52,786 bases of DNA from Rhodoferax sp. OV413 (lineage in GTDB: Bacteria; Pseudomonadota; Gammaproteobacteria; Pseudomonadales; Pseudohongiellaceae): the NCBI GenBank assembly GCA_943330915.2, contig CALQJO020000013.1, positions 1 through 52,786 of the forward strand. The letters run 5' to 3'. The stretch's first letter is position 1. Every line of letters begins with the position of its first letter. The position numbers and the translations under genes were made by a program. Below are positions 1 through 11,014 of the stretch, piece after piece. The notes below the pieces were generated by a model. It ran no database searches. It saw nothing but the letters and a program-made list of their open reading frames with translations, and was not told where the DNA came from.

Positions 1-34
1 GGCAGTTCTGTACAAAAACTGAGCAAATTTAGTT

Positions 35-121
35 GGAGCGCAGCTCACTATTTTTGAAAGTATCTAGAGCAAAGCACTGGCAGTGTTGAGGTCAGCGGTT
101 CGATCCCGCTTAGCTCCACCA
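35..121 (+). tRNA. Degenerate tRNA-Ala(GGC)-like sequence or 3' tRNA remnant
   Basis: The 3' half is a convincing tRNA-Ala. The T arm (AGCGG, loop TTCGATC, CCGCT) at 94-110 is followed by TAGCTCC and an encoded ACCA ending at 121. An anticodon loop CTGGCAG at 77-83 places GGC at 79-81. The 5' half is abnormal. GCTC (43-46) and GAGC (67-70) can form a D stem, but they enclose about 20 nt instead of 8-11. Only five of seven acceptor pairs form (GGAGC 35-39 with GCTCC), and one linker base is missing. It could be a pseudogene, a recombination remnant such as an att site, or a badly diverged gene. I doubt that it is charged normally. Confidence 0.45.
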
Positions 122-144
122 AATCATGTGTTTAAGTGACAAAC

Positions 145-177
145 AAAAAAGCCGACTGCAAAATCGGCTTTTTTTTT
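145..177. terminator. Bidirectional intrinsic terminator
   Basis: An AAGCCGA/TCGGCTT stem with flanking A and T runs and an 8-nt loop is followed by a T tract on the plus strand. Read on the minus strand it also ends in a T-rich run. It therefore fits as terminator of both the tRNA-like locus and gltA, whose stop lies 37 bp away. Confidence 0.85.
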
Positions 178-213
178 GGGGATTTGTCATTCGTCAACCC
201 CGCTGGATAAGCT

Positions 214-1494
214 TCAGACCATCGGATAATCGCGTCTAGGCGAGCCCTTGTACAACTGGCGGGGTCGTCCTATTTTGTAAGCACCACTCAGCATTTCATT
301 CCAATGTGAAATCCAGCCGGGGGTTCGCCCAAGTGCAAAAATAACCGTGAACATGCCCATGGGTATTCCAATCGCTTTCAGGATAATGCCTGAGTAGAAA
401 TCGACATTGGGGTACAGTTTTCTGTCTATAAAGTACTGATCTTCGAGTGCGATTTTTTCAAGTCGACGCGCTATCCGGAAGAGAGGGTCATTTTCCACCC
501 CAAGATCCGCCAGAACTTCATCACAAATTTTTCGCATCACCTTGGAGCGAGGGTCAAAGTTTTTGTACACGCGGTGACCAAAACCCATCAGTCGGAAAGG
601 ATCGTCTTTATCCTTGGCTCTGGCGATAAACTCCTCTATCCGGGATTCGTCGCCGATTTCATTCAGCATTTTCAGCACTGCTTCGTTAGCCCCGCCGTGC
701 GCCGGGCCCCACAATGCTGCGATGCCAGACGCGATGCACGCATAAGGATTCGCCCCAGTTGAACCGGCAAGCCGCACTGTTGACGTTGAGGCATTCTGTT
801 CATGGTCAGCATGCAGCAGGAATATCACATCCATGGCTTTTGCCAGAACCGGACTCACAGACGGACCTTCGGCAGGTACCCCGAACATCATATGCAGGAA
901 ATTTTCTGAATAACTAAGAGCGTTGACAGGTCCCATGATGGGTTGGCCAATCGAATGTTTGTATATCATTGCCGCTAGCGTTGGCATTTTGGCGATCAAT
1001 CGGATAGCGGCTAATCGGCGCTGTGCTGGGTCATCAACATCAAGGCCTTCGTGGTAAAGAGCGGCAAGTGCGCCAGTCAGTGAAATCAGCACTGCCATCG
1101 GATGAGCGTTTCTTTGAAAGCCGTTTAGCAGGTGCGCAATTTGTGCATCGACCATGGTGTGACGTGTTATCTCCGCCACAAAAGAATTCTTTTCAGTCGC
1201 GTTGGGCAACTCACCGTTCAGGAGAAGGTAGCAGGTTTCCAGATAATCAGAGTGATCGGCAAGTTGGTCGATCGGATAACCGCGATGCAGCAACACACCC
1301 GCATCACCATCTATAAAAGTGATAGACGATTCCGTCGATGCAGTCGACATAAATCCGGGGTCGTAGGTAAAAACTCCGTGGGAGACCAGACTTCGAACAT
1401 CAATAACGTCGGGGCCAATACTGCCCTTCAAAACTGGTAGCTCAATCAAATCCTGGCTGCCAGCTAGGCTGATGCGGGCTTTGTTGTCACTCAT
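214..1494 (-). CDS. gltA: Citrate synthase
   Basis: This 426-residue type II (hexameric, Gram-negative) citrate synthase condenses acetyl-CoA and oxaloacetate in the cytoplasm. The catalytic residues are visible as His266 (GPAHGGA), His307 (GFGHRVYK) and Asp365 (YPNVDFY). HADHEQNAS and the C-terminal RPRQLY are typical of the family. The ATG at 1494 is chosen because AGGAG lies about 8 nt upstream and the product begins [12 protein letters not shown], like other GltA proteins. An in-frame ATG at 1617 would add 41 residues with no homology to the family. The gene is divergent from sdhC, so one intergenic region controls entry into and a later step of the TCA cycle. It ends at the bidirectional terminator. 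Confidence 0.98.
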   Translation of the reverse strand: MSDNKARISLAGSQDLIELPVLKGSIGPDVIDVRSLVSHGVFTYDPGFMSTASTESSITFIDGDAGVLLHRGYPIDQLADHSDYLETCYLLLNGELPNATEKNSFVAEITRHTMVDAQIAHLLNGFQRNAHPMAVLISLTGALAALYHEGLDVDDPAQRRLAAIRLIAKMPTLAAMIYKHSIGQPIMGPVNALSYSENFLHMMFGVPAEGPSVSPVLAKAMDVIFLLHADHEQNASTSTVRLAGSTGANPYACIASGIAALWGPAHGGANEAVLKMLNEIGDESRIEEFIARAKDKDDPFRLMGFGHRVYKNFDPRSKVMRKICDEVLADLGVENDPLFRIARRLEKIALEDQYFIDRKLYPNVDFYSGIILKAIGIPMGMFTVIFALGRTPGWISHWNEMLSGAYKIGRPRQLYKGSPRRDYPMV

Positions 1495-1669
1495 ATTCCA
1501 CTCCTGACTGATAATCTTCCTGCTTCTGGCAATTATGGTCCGAAAATAATCCGGATCAAGGATCCAAGACGTCATTTTTGCTTGTTTGGGGGCGCGTGCC
1601 AGCATTTGGGCCGACACTGTACCACAAAGCTGAGCGTGTTCACTCTCAGGTATTTTAAAAAATTGCGAT

Positions 1670-1685
1670 TGACATTACATTGTCA
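1670..1685. promoter_or_regulatory. Inverted repeat TGACA-N6-TGTCA between gltA and sdhC
   Basis: This is a perfect 5-bp dyad with a 6-bp spacer in the divergent gltA/sdhC region. On the minus strand a weak sigma70-like element (ATGTAA at 1680-1675, 17 bp, TAAAAT at 1657-1652) would put the gltA -35 in the centre of the dyad, so it is a plausible operator. The regulator is unknown. Confidence 0.35.
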
Positions 1686-1724
1686 TTTAAGTCGGGCAAG
1701 CTGCGTCTGATGCTGCCTGATTTA

Positions 1725-1753
1725 TTGTAATCGCCATGCTATGGGAATATACT
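1725..1753 (+). promoter_or_regulatory. Probable sigma70 promoter of sdhCDAB-suc operon
   Basis: TTGTAA (1725-1730) and TATACT (1748-1753) are separated by exactly 17 bp. Transcription would start near 1760 and leave a leader of about 175 nt before sdhC. The leader contains two 9-bp direct repeats CATTCTAAG (1811-1819 and 1822-1830). The second runs into the palindrome ATTCTA-AG-TAGAAT (1823-1836), which may be a regulatory site. Confidence 0.55.
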
Positions 1754-1935
1754 CTGCGCCCACGAGGTCAGTGCCCCCGCGGAGCTGGTTTCGTTGACGA
1801 AGTGCCTGAACATTCTAAGCTCATTCTAAGTAGAATCAGCCCGCACTGTTCAGACTCTCCGGAGGTGGGTAGTGCCAGTGATCATTTGGCTAGGTACTAC
1901 CCGTGACACTAACTGCGCCCGTCAACGGGCACTTC

Positions 1936-2325
1936 ATGTACTGGCGAATTGTGAAAGACAACAGACCTGTAAATCTCGACTTCAAAACCCTGCGCCTTCC
2001 TTTACCCGCGATCACTTCTATCTTGCACCGAATCTCTGGCGTCATCGTCTTCGGCGGAGTTTTTGTGTTGTTATGGTTGTTATCGTCTTCTCTGGAATCA
2101 GAGAGTGGATTCGCAGATGTTCAGAACTGGCTTGCAGCGCCGCTGGTTAAGGTGGTCGTCTGGGGAATTCTTGCCGGGCTTCTGTATCACCTGATTGCCG
2201 GCGTGAAACACCTGGCGATGGATATGGGTATCGGTGAAACCCTTGAGGGTGCCAAGACCGGCGCCAAACTTGTAGTGGTTATATCGGTGATAGCGATTGT
2301 ATTAGCGGGGGTATGGTTATGGTAA
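1936..2325 (+). CDS. sdhC: Succinate dehydrogenase cytochrome b556 subunit
   Basis: This is a 129-residue membrane anchor with three hydrophobic segments (about 27-50, 70-91 and 104-126). The N-terminal NRPVNLDF and HRISGV match SdhC. His85 (LLYH) corresponds to the heme b ligand, and His31 and His92 are also conserved. With SdhD it binds heme and ubiquinone and anchors SdhAB to the inner membrane. The start is uncertain. ATG 1936 matches family length but has a weak ribosome site. GTG 1903 would add 11 residues, and GTG 1951 is also possible. It is the first gene of sdhCDAB and overlaps sdhD. Confidence 0.93.
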   Translation: MYWRIVKDNRPVNLDFKTLRLPLPAITSILHRISGVIVFGGVFVLLWLLSSSLESESGFADVQNWLAAPLVKVVVWGILAGLLYHLIAGVKHLAMDMGIGETLEGAKTGAKLVVVISVIAIVLAGVWLW

Positions 2326-2687
2326 AGAATGTCACCAGTTTTGGACGCAGTGGCGTTTCCGAATGGGTGGTTCAGCGCGTCAGCGCTGCCATTCTCGGGC
2401 TGTATTTCGTAGGACTGCTGGCGTATATGCTGCTGTCACCTGAGTTGAGTTACGCAGAGTGGAAGGCTTTATTCAGTGCTACCTGGATGCGACTCGCGAG
2501 CATCGCCGCACTGCTGGCCTTGTGTGCTCACGCGTGGATAGGTATGTGGACTGTCGCAACAGATTACCTGACCGAGGGGTTGTTGGGTCCAAAGGGCACA
2601 TTTATCCGTTTTTTATTCCAGGCGGCATGTGTATTGCTGATATTCGTTTACCTCGTTTGGGGTGTTCAGATTCTGTGGGGTCTTTAA
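2319..2687 (+). CDS. sdhD: Succinate dehydrogenase membrane anchor subunit
   Basis: This 122-residue second membrane anchor has three transmembrane helices. The HAWIGMW segment and a Tyr 12 residues after its His give His71 and Tyr83, the numbering of the E. coli protein. That Tyr is a ubiquinone-site residue in the family. I chose ATG 2319 because GGGG at 2307-2311 is 7 nt upstream. The ATG at 2313 is nearly on top of that site and would add two residues. The gene overlaps the sdhC stop by 7 nt, which suggests translational coupling, and its stop abuts the sdhA ATG. Confidence 0.93.
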   Translation: MVKNVTSFGRSGVSEWVVQRVSAAILGLYFVGLLAYMLLSPELSYAEWKALFSATWMRLASIAALLALCAHAWIGMWTVATDYLTEGLLGPKGTFIRFLFQAACVLLIFVYLVWGVQILWGL

Positions 2688-4460
2688 ATGAGCGGTATGC
2701 GTACGATTTCGTTTGATGCATTGATAGTGGGCGGCGGGGGTGCCGGCATGCGTGCGTCTCTGCAGTTGTCACAGTCTGGATATAAGACTGCGGTTATTAG
2801 TAAAGTCTTTCCGACCCGTTCTCATACTGTTTCTGCCCAAGGCGGCATCACCTGTGCGATCGCCAGCGATGACCCGAATGATGATTGGCGGTGGCACATG
2901 TATGACACCGTAAAAGGTTCCGATTACATCGGAGACCAGGAAGCAATCGAATACATGTGCAGTGAAGGTCCACAGACGGTTTTCGAATTGGAGCACATGG
3001 GGCTTCCGTTCTCGCGTACTGCAAATGGTCGTATATACCAGCGTCCTTTTGGTGGGCAGTCAAAAAATTTTGGCAAAGGCGGTCAGGCTGCTCGCACCTG
3101 TGCCGCGGCGGACAGGACAGGACACGCTTTGTTGCATACGCTCTATCAAGGCAACCTCAAGAACGAAACAGTTTTTTTTAATGAATGGTATGCCACTGAT
3201 TTGGTGCGCAATCAAGATGGCGTTGTTGTTGGTGTGATCGCGATATGTATTGAAACCGGAGAGACGGTATACGTTCGCGCGAAAGCAACCGTTCTTGCAA
3301 CAGGTGGTGCTGGCCGAATTTACGCCTCTACCACTAACGCCCTGATTAATACCGGTGATGGCGTGGGCATGGCGCTTCGCGCCGGTTATCCCATGCAGGA
3401 TATGGAGATGTGGCAATTCCACCCCACAGGCATTTACGGCGCCGGCACGCTTGTGACTGAAGGTTGTCGGGGAGAAGGTGGATATCTCATCAACAAGGAT
3501 GGTGAGCGATTCATGGAGCGTTACGCTCCGAACGCCAAGGATTTGGCCGGTCGGGATGTTGTTGCCCGATCCATGATCCAGGAAATTATCGCCGGCAAAG
3601 GATGCGGCCCCAACGGCGATCACGTTCTGTTGAAGCTCGACCACCTCGGTGAAAAGGTATTGAATGAGAAGCTGCCAGGCATTTTGGAATTGTCTCGCAC
3701 ATTTGCACACGTGGATCCTGTCAAAGAGCCTATTCCGGTTATTCCAACTTGTCATTACATGATGGGCGGAATACCTACAAACGTAAACGGCCAGGCTATC
3801 CGTCAAAATGCCAAAGGTGAAGACGTATTGATTCATGGTCTTTTTGCGGTCGGAGAAGCAGCCTGTGTCTCAGTACATGGTGCTAACCGGTTGGGTGGCA
3901 ATTCATTGCTTGATCTGGTGGTGTTCGGTCGTGCGGCAGGCAAGCACATCGAAAGTATGCTTACTCAAGGCATTGAACATCGCAAAGCATCGGAATCAGA
4001 TATCGAGCAGGCACAGGCGCGACTGAACCGATTAAATAGTTCTGGAAGTGGTGAAAAAGTAGCAGAACTTCGCGCGGAGTTGCAGACCATCATGCAAAAT
4101 CATTTTGGTGTGTTCAGGACCGGCGATTTTATGAACGACGGTATAAAGAAGCTTGAAGCGCTGCGCCCCCGGATTGCCAACGTACATCTGTCTGACAAAA
4201 GCAATGCCTTCAACACAGCACGAGTCGAAGCACTGGAACTGGAGAATCTGTTTGAAGTTGCAGAAGCTACCGCCCTGGCGGCAGGCGCGAGAACTGAAAG
4301 TCGTGGTGCTCACGCGCGCGAGGATTATCAGGAGCGTGACGATGAGAATTGGCTTTGCCATTCTCTGTATCACCCCACTGATCGGAAGGTTACCAAGCGA
4401 GCAGTGAATTTCTCTCCGAAGACTGTAGAGAAATTTGAGCCCATGATCAGAACTTATTAA
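2688..4460 (+). CDS. sdhA: Succinate dehydrogenase flavoprotein subunit
   Basis: This 590-residue catalytic subunit oxidises succinate to fumarate. The N-terminal FAD-binding motif is [10 protein letters not shown] (about 14-23). His46 in [10 protein letters not shown] is the covalent FAD attachment site. [19 protein letters not shown] and the C-terminal RGAHAREDY are family signatures around the dicarboxylate site and C-terminal domain. The length is normal. The start codon follows the sdhD stop directly, and a second ATG three codons on (MRTISFD) is the only realistic alternative. It is third in the sdhCDAB operon and works with SdhB on the cytoplasmic face of the inner membrane. Confidence 0.98.
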   Translation: MSGMRTISFDALIVGGGGAGMRASLQLSQSGYKTAVISKVFPTRSHTVSAQGGITCAIASDDPNDDWRWHMYDTVKGSDYIGDQEAIEYMCSEGPQTVFELEHMGLPFSRTANGRIYQRPFGGQSKNFGKGGQAARTCAAADRTGHALLHTLYQGNLKNETVFFNEWYATDLVRNQDGVVVGVIAICIETGETVYVRAKATVLATGGAGRIYASTTNALINTGDGVGMALRAGYPMQDMEMWQFHPTGIYGAGTLVTEGCRGEGGYLINKDGERFMERYAPNAKDLAGRDVVARSMIQEIIAGKGCGPNGDHVLLKLDHLGEKVLNEKLPGILELSRTFAHVDPVKEPIPVIPTCHYMMGGIPTNVNGQAIRQNAKGEDVLIHGLFAVGEAACVSVHGANRLGGNSLLDLVVFGRAAGKHIESMLTQGIEHRKASESDIEQAQARLNRLNSSGSGEKVAELRAELQTIMQNHFGVFRTGDFMNDGIKKLEALRPRIANVHLSDKSNAFNTARVEALELENLFEVAEATALAAGARTESRGAHAREDYQERDDENWLCHSLYHPTDRKVTKRAVNFSPKTVEKFEPMIRTY

Positions 4461-4514
4461 TGATTTTGCTGCCTGCACACAGGTGTCAATGACTTTGAAC
4501 AAAGGTGAACCATC

Positions 4515-5219
4515 GTGTTAGTGAGTGTTTATCGCTACAACCCTGAAACAGATACCAAGCCGTCCATGCGCGATTATCAGATCCAGTTGCCCGAAGGCCG
4601 CGATCTTATGGTCCTAGACGTTCTTGAGTTGATCAAACGAGAAGACACATCCGTTACCTACCGGCGTTCCTGTCGGGAGGGTGTTTGTGGTTCGGACGGC
4701 ATGAACATCAATGGCACCAATGGCCTGGCGTGTATCACACCGGTCTCTTCCGTGGTTAAAAATGGCAAGCTGGTGTTGCGTCCGTTGCCCGGACTGCCGG
4801 TGATCAGAGATCTGGTTGTCGATATGAGCATCTTCTACACACAGTTTGAGAAGGTGAAACCATTCCTGATTAACAACACCCCGACCCCCGCGATTGAAAG
4901 ATTGCAGACGCCTGAAGATCGGGCAAAACTTGATGGTCTCTACGAATGTATCCTTTGTGCCTGCTGCAGCACAAATTGCCCATCGTTTTGGTGGAACCCT
5001 GATAAATTCATCGGGCCAGCTGGCTTGCTTCAAGCCTATCGTTTTCTGGCCGATAGTCGAGATAAGGCAACCGAAGAAAGACTTTCTGGACTTGAAGACC
5101 CATTCAGTGTCTTCCGTTGCAGAGGAATCATGAACTGTGTGGCAGTCTGTCCGAAAGGGCTGAACCCGACAAAAGCGATAGGCCATATCCGCCATATGTT
5201 GTTACAGCGTGGTGTCTAA
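4515..5219 (+). CDS. sdhB: Succinate dehydrogenase iron-sulfur subunit
   Basis: This 234-residue protein carries electrons from SdhA flavin to quinone. The three cluster regions are visible: CREGVCGSDG plus a later GLAC for 2Fe-2S, CILCACCSTNCP for 4Fe-4S, and CRGIMNCVAVCPKG for 3Fe-4S. The start is GTG at 4515, preceded by AAAGGTGA at good spacing. No ATG start gives the full N-terminal strand. It lies 54 bp after sdhA. A strong hairpin follows before sucA. Confidence 0.97.
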   Translation: MLVSVYRYNPETDTKPSMRDYQIQLPEGRDLMVLDVLELIKREDTSVTYRRSCREGVCGSDGMNINGTNGLACITPVSSVVKNGKLVLRPLPGLPVIRDLVVDMSIFYTQFEKVKPFLINNTPTPAIERLQTPEDRAKLDGLYECILCACCSTNCPSFWWNPDKFIGPAGLLQAYRFLADSRDKATEERLSGLEDPFSVFRCRGIMNCVAVCPKGLNPTKAIGHIRHMLLQRGV

Positions 5220-5237
5220 AAATAATATATTACAATG

Positions 5238-5286
5238 AACCGGCGGCGGACGGGCTCACAAGGCCTTCTCCGATCCGCCGGTTTTG
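5238..5286 (+). terminator. Strong hairpin between sdhB and sucA (attenuator or processing site)
   Basis: A 9-bp perfect GC-rich stem (AACCGGCGG with CCGCCGGTT) is extended by CGGA/TCCG, has a loop of about 18 nt, and is followed by only four T. It resembles a leaky intrinsic terminator or an RNA-stabilising structure. It could lower suc expression relative to sdh or set the 3' end of an sdh-only transcript. Confidence 0.55.
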
Positions 5287-5306
5287 TCAACCAGGAAATA
5301 ATTAAA

Positions 5307-8150
5307 ATGCACAACAACATCATGGAGTTAATGTGGAACAGCGGTCATCTTTCAGGTGGCAATGCTGAATATGTTGAGCAACTCTACGATCAGTACCTCA
5401 AAGATCCTGGTCAGGTATCAGAGGAGTGGCGAAACTACTTTGACACGCTGCCCAGAGTAACTGAACAAAATTCAGTTGATGTTTCACATCGGGAAGTTCA
5501 GGAATATTTCAAAGTACTCGGCAAAACCAGTCGGTTCAAGCCTGTTCTCAGTAATGATGTTGTTGTTAATTCCGAACATGAAAACAAACAGGTACAGGTT
5601 CTGCATCTGATCAGTTCATACCGTGTGCGTGGACATCAGAAGGCCAAACTTGATCCGTTGTCCCTTATGCACCGGGAAAGGGTCCCAGACCTGGAACTCG
5701 ATTTTCACAACCTCTCACTTGCCGATAATTCCACGGTATTTCAGACCGGATCACTGCAAATCAATCGCGATACGGCGACGCTGCGCGAAATAGTTGATGT
5801 GCTGGAGCGTATTTACTGCGGTTCAATCGGCTATGAATTCATGCACATAGTAGATCTTGCGCAAAAGCACTGGATTCAAAAGCGAATCGAGCCCAAGCAC
5901 GGCAATCCTGCGTTCAAAACTGATGTAAAGCGTCATATTCTGGAGCGGCTGAGTGCCGCTGAAGGTTTGGAAAAACATCTGGATTCCAAGTATCCGGGAA
6001 CCAAGCGTTTTGGTCTGGAAGGTGGCGAGAGCCTGATTCCATTGGTCGACGAGCTCATTCAGCGTGCTGGTAGCTACGGTGTAAAAGAAGTTGTCATAGG
6101 TATGGCGCACCGCGGTCGACTCAATATGCTGGTCAATATTCTGGGCAAAAACCCGGCAGATCTGTTCAATGAATTCGAAGGTCGGGCAAAATACAAAAGC
6201 TCAGGCGACGTCAAATATCATCAAGGGTTTTCATCCAACATCATGACGCCCGGTGGCGAAGTACACCTGGCGATGGCGTTTAATCCGTCGCATCTGGAGA
6301 TCGTATCCCCGGTTGTGGAAGGCTCTGTGCGCGCAAGGCAAGATCGGCGTAAGGACTCGCTCGGCCACACAGTGTTGCCACTGAGTATTCATGGTGACGC
6401 GGCATTTGCAGGTCAGGGTGTGGTCATGGAGACTTTTCAGATGTCCCAGACACGCGCTTATGGTACGGGTGGCACGGTGCACATTATCATCAATAATCAG
6501 GTTGGTTTTACAACCAATCGCCGCGATGATGCGCGCTCAACTGAGTACTGTACCGATGTGGCAAAAATGGTGCAGGCACCTATTTTCCATGTTAACGCTG
6601 ACGACCCGGAAGCTGTTCTGTTTGTCACTCAACTGGCGCTCGATTTCCGTTATGAATTCAGGAAAGATGTTGTTATCGATCTGGTTTGTTATCGCCGCCG
6701 CGGTCATAACGAAACCGATGAGCCATCATCTACCCAGCCTTTGATGTACAACAAGATCCGGCAGATGGCGACAACACGCGCGCTGTATGCTGATCGGATG
6801 ATGGCCGAAGGAGTAGTAACAGCCTCTGAAGTTGAAGAACTTAATACGTCATACCGTAGCGCATTGGATACGGGCTCCCACGTCGTGAAGAGTTTGATCA
6901 AAGAGCCCAATGTTGAAATGTTCGTCGACTGGAACCCTTATCTCGGCCACATCTGGTCTTCGCATTACAACACCAGCATCAAGCTCGAAACTTTGCAGGC
7001 TCTGGCTAAAAAGATCACGACGCTGCCTGCAAGCCTTACTTTGCATCGCCAGGTCCAGAAGCTTGCAGATGACCGCAGCAAAATGGCCGCCGGTGATCTG
7101 GCTATTGACTGGGGATTTGCCGAGACTCTGGCCTATGCCAGTATTCTTACCACAGGCAATCGCGTCAGATTGACTGGGCAGGATGTGGGCCGCGGCACTT
7201 TCTCGCATCGTCACGCGGTGTTGCGAGATCAGAACTGCGAAGACGAATATGTACCCTTGAGATCACTGGTCAGTGATCCAAAGATGTTCAGCATATACGA
7301 CTCGTTGTTATCCGAGGCTGCGGTGCTGGCATTTGAATACGGTTACGCGACAACAGCACCTAATGCACTGGTGATATGGGAAGCGCAATTTGGTGATTTT
7401 GCCAACTGCGCGCAGGTCGTCATTGATCAGTTTATAACCAGTGGTGAGCAGAAATGGCAGCGACTATGCGGGCTGACCATGTTGCTCCCACACGGGTACG
7501 AAGGGCAGGGGCCGGAGCATTCCTCCGCGCGCCTGGAGCGTTTCTTGCAGCTGTGCGCGGAACAGAACATCCAAGTGTGCCTGCCTACTACGTCGGCTCA
7601 GGTTTTCCACATGCTGCGCCGGCAGGTTCTTTGCCCGCTGCGCAAGCCCCTTGTGGTAATGTCGCCCAAGAGTCTGTTACGTCATAAGGAGACAACGGCC
7701 ACTCTTGAAGAGTTGGCAAACGGTTCGTTCCAGGTGGTTATTGGCGAAACAGATAGTGATATTCAGCCATCTACGGTCGATCGTGTCATTCTGTGCTCAG
7801 GTAAAGTGTATTACGATCTTCGTGCCGAGCGTCGCAATCGTGGGTTGACGAACATGGCTATCATCCGACTGGAACAACTTTATCCGTTCCCTGAGGATGA
7901 TCTGCGAGCGGCAATCAAACAGTATGCCAATGTTTCGGATATTGTCTGGAGTCAGGAAGAGCCTATGAACCAGGGTGCCTGGTATTCAAGCCAGCACCAC
8001 ATGCGTAATGTGATTCAGTCGCTTGGACTGTCGGTGAACCTGCGATACGCAGGTCGTGAAGCATCAGCAGCACCAGCCGCAGGTTACCCTGAGTTGCATA
8101 ACCAACAACTGCGGGCATTCCTTGAGCTGGCCTTAGGTCAGGCTAAGTAA
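5307..8150 (+). CDS. sucA: 2-Oxoglutarate dehydrogenase E1 component
   Basis: This 947-residue thiamine-diphosphate decarboxylase starts the conversion of 2-oxoglutarate to succinyl-CoA. It shows the N-terminal E2-interaction segment ([16 protein letters not shown]), [30 protein letters not shown] and [11 protein letters not shown] around the cofactor pocket, and the C-terminal transketolase domain ([13 protein letters not shown]). I place the start at ATG 5307 because AGGAA lies 9 nt upstream and [17 protein letters not shown] matches family N-termini. An upstream in-frame ATG at 5235 would make the hairpin coding. It forms an operon with sucB, lpd and sucCD. Confidence 0.97.
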   Translation: MHNNIMELMWNSGHLSGGNAEYVEQLYDQYLKDPGQVSEEWRNYFDTLPRVTEQNSVDVSHREVQEYFKVLGKTSRFKPVLSNDVVVNSEHENKQVQVLHLISSYRVRGHQKAKLDPLSLMHRERVPDLELDFHNLSLADNSTVFQTGSLQINRDTATLREIVDVLERIYCGSIGYEFMHIVDLAQKHWIQKRIEPKHGNPAFKTDVKRHILERLSAAEGLEKHLDSKYPGTKRFGLEGGESLIPLVDELIQRAGSYGVKEVVIGMAHRGRLNMLVNILGKNPADLFNEFEGRAKYKSSGDVKYHQGFSSNIMTPGGEVHLAMAFNPSHLEIVSPVVEGSVRARQDRRKDSLGHTVLPLSIHGDAAFAGQGVVMETFQMSQTRAYGTGGTVHIIINNQVGFTTNRRDDARSTEYCTDVAKMVQAPIFHVNADDPEAVLFVTQLALDFRYEFRKDVVIDLVCYRRRGHNETDEPSSTQPLMYNKIRQMATTRALYADRMMAEGVVTASEVEELNTSYRSALDTGSHVVKSLIKEPNVEMFVDWNPYLGHIWSSHYNTSIKLETLQALAKKITTLPASLTLHRQVQKLADDRSKMAAGDLAIDWGFAETLAYASILTTGNRVRLTGQDVGRGTFSHRHAVLRDQNCEDEYVPLRSLVSDPKMFSIYDSLLSEAAVLAFEYGYATTAPNALVIWEAQFGDFANCAQVVIDQFITSGEQKWQRLCGLTMLLPHGYEGQGPEHSSARLERFLQLCAEQNIQVCLPTTSAQVFHMLRRQVLCPLRKPLVVMSPKSLLRHKETTATLEELANGSFQVVIGETDSDIQPSTVDRVILCSGKVYYDLRAERRNRGLTNMAIIRLEQLYPFPEDDLRAAIKQYANVSDIVWSQEEPMNQGAWYSSQHHMRNVIQSLGLSVNLRYAGREASAAPAAGYPELHNQQLRAFLELALGQAK

Positions 8151-8214
8151 GGCTGTTTCGCAAATAAAATCGCAGGATCTAAAAAAACAAATTTTTGAAA
8201 ATAAAGGACTAAAC

Positions 8215-9402
8215 ATGTCTATTGAAATTAAAGCACCACAGCTGCCGGAATCCGTGCCTGATGGCACCATAGCAAGTTGGCATAAGAAGCCCGGTGACGC
8301 TGTGAAGCGCGACGAGCTGCTGGTAGACATCGAAACCGATAAAGTGGTTATAGAAGTAGTGTCACCCGCTGACGGCATCCTTGAGAAAATTGTCAAGCAA
8401 TCCGGCGACACAATTGTCAGTAATGAACTGATTGCCTTGGTAAAAGAGGGCGCAGGCAGCGAAGCACCGGCCGTTGTTGCAGCTGCAGCTTCGCGTGTCG
8501 AGCCCGTCAGCGCTGAAACTCCAGTGCTCAGCCCTGCTGCCAAGAAAATAGCTGAGGAGCATGGTCTTAAAGCTGATCAGATCAGCGGCACCGGTAAAGC
8601 TGGTCGCGTGACCAAAGAGGATGTGCTGGGAGCTATCGATGCCCCGCGTGCAGCGCCTTCAGTTCGTGAAATGCCCGCCGGTGCTGATCTGTCATCGGGC
8701 CGTGTCGAAGAACGTGTGGCGATGAGCCGCTTACGTGCCAAAGTAGCTGAACGTCTGTTACAGGCGTCACAAACTACAGCTATGCTGACAACCTTTAATG
8801 AAGTAAATATGGCGCCCGTTATGGCGCTGCGAGCCCGCTACAAAGATCAGTTTGAAAAGGCTCACGACGGCGTTCGTCTCGGATTCATGTCATTTTTTGT
8901 GCGCGCCAGTGTCGAAGCACTAAAACGATATCCAGCAGTCAATGCCTCCATTGATGGGAGTGATATCGTTTATCACGGCTATCAGGATATCGGGGTCGCT
9001 GTATCATCTCCCCGTGGTCTGGTTGTCCCTGTGCTGCGTAACGCCGATCACATGAGCCTCGCTCAGGTAGAGGGCAAGATCCGCGAATTCGGCATAAAAG
9101 CGCAGGATGGAAAGCTTTCGATCGATGAAATGACGGGCGGCACGTTCACCATATCCAATGGTGGTGTGTTCGGTTCACTGTTATCAACACCCATACTCAA
9201 CCCGCCACAAACTGCCATTCTTGGGATGCACAAAATCCAGGAGCGCCCGATGGCTGTTAACGGTAAAGTCGAAATCCTGCCCATGATGTATCTGGCACTT
9301 TCTTACGATCACCGCATGATTGATGGCAAAGAAGCTGTCCAGTTTCTGGTGACTATCAAGGATCTGCTTGAAGATCCTGCTCGCATATTGCTGGAGATAT
9401 GA
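8215..9402 (+). CDS. sucB: Dihydrolipoyllysine succinyltransferase (E2 of OGDH)
   Basis: The 395 residues show three domains in order. The lipoyl domain (1-75) has Lys43 in [10 protein letters not shown]. The E1/E3-binding domain (about 100-140) contains [14 protein letters not shown] and GRVTKEDVL. The acyltransferase domain follows, with catalytic His366 and Asp370 in SYDHRMIDG. It forms the OGDH core and transfers succinyl groups to CoA. It has a single lipoyl domain, as expected for SucB rather than the PDH E2. The gene lies 64 bp after sucA with AAAGGA upstream of the ATG. Confidence 0.97.
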   Translation: MSIEIKAPQLPESVPDGTIASWHKKPGDAVKRDELLVDIETDKVVIEVVSPADGILEKIVKQSGDTIVSNELIALVKEGAGSEAPAVVAAAASRVEPVSAETPVLSPAAKKIAEEHGLKADQISGTGKAGRVTKEDVLGAIDAPRAAPSVREMPAGADLSSGRVEERVAMSRLRAKVAERLLQASQTTAMLTTFNEVNMAPVMALRARYKDQFEKAHDGVRLGFMSFFVRASVEALKRYPAVNASIDGSDIVYHGYQDIGVAVSSPRGLVVPVLRNADHMSLAQVEGKIREFGIKAQDGKLSIDEMTGGTFTISNGGVFGSLLSTPILNPPQTAILGMHKIQERPMAVNGKVEILPMMYLALSYDHRMIDGKEAVQFLVTIKDLLEDPARILLEI

Positions 9403-9457
9403 GATTCACCAGACATGGCTGAGCAAGCTGTGCTTGTCCGGCCTGCGCTCGGCGTGG

Positions 9458-9483
9458 GCCACAGCTGTTAAACAGGCTGTGGC
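9458..9483 (+). other. Hairpin between sucB and lpd
   Basis: A perfect 8-bp stem GCCACAGC/GCTGTGGC encloses 10 nt within the 131-bp sucB-lpd spacer. There is no T tract, so it is not a simple terminator. A role in mRNA stability or cleavage is possible but not shown. The rest of the spacer shows no gene. Confidence 0.5.
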
Positions 9484-9506
9484 GCTTGCGTTTGACGAGT
9501 CAGTAA

Positions 9507-10982
<1,476 letters not shown>

Positions 10983-11014
10983 TTCATGCGCTTTTTTTTC
11001 AGAGGAAATAACGA

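Noticed and set aside
1495-1617. Extended N-terminus of citrate synthase from ATG 1617
   Set aside because: The extra 41 residues do not resemble GltA, and the internal ATG at 1494 has a good ribosome site and the normal N-terminus.
3060-3836. 258-codon open frame antisense to sdhA
   Set aside because: It lies wholly within sdhA on the other strand, has no family motif or ribosome site, and its composition follows the complement of conserved SdhA codons.
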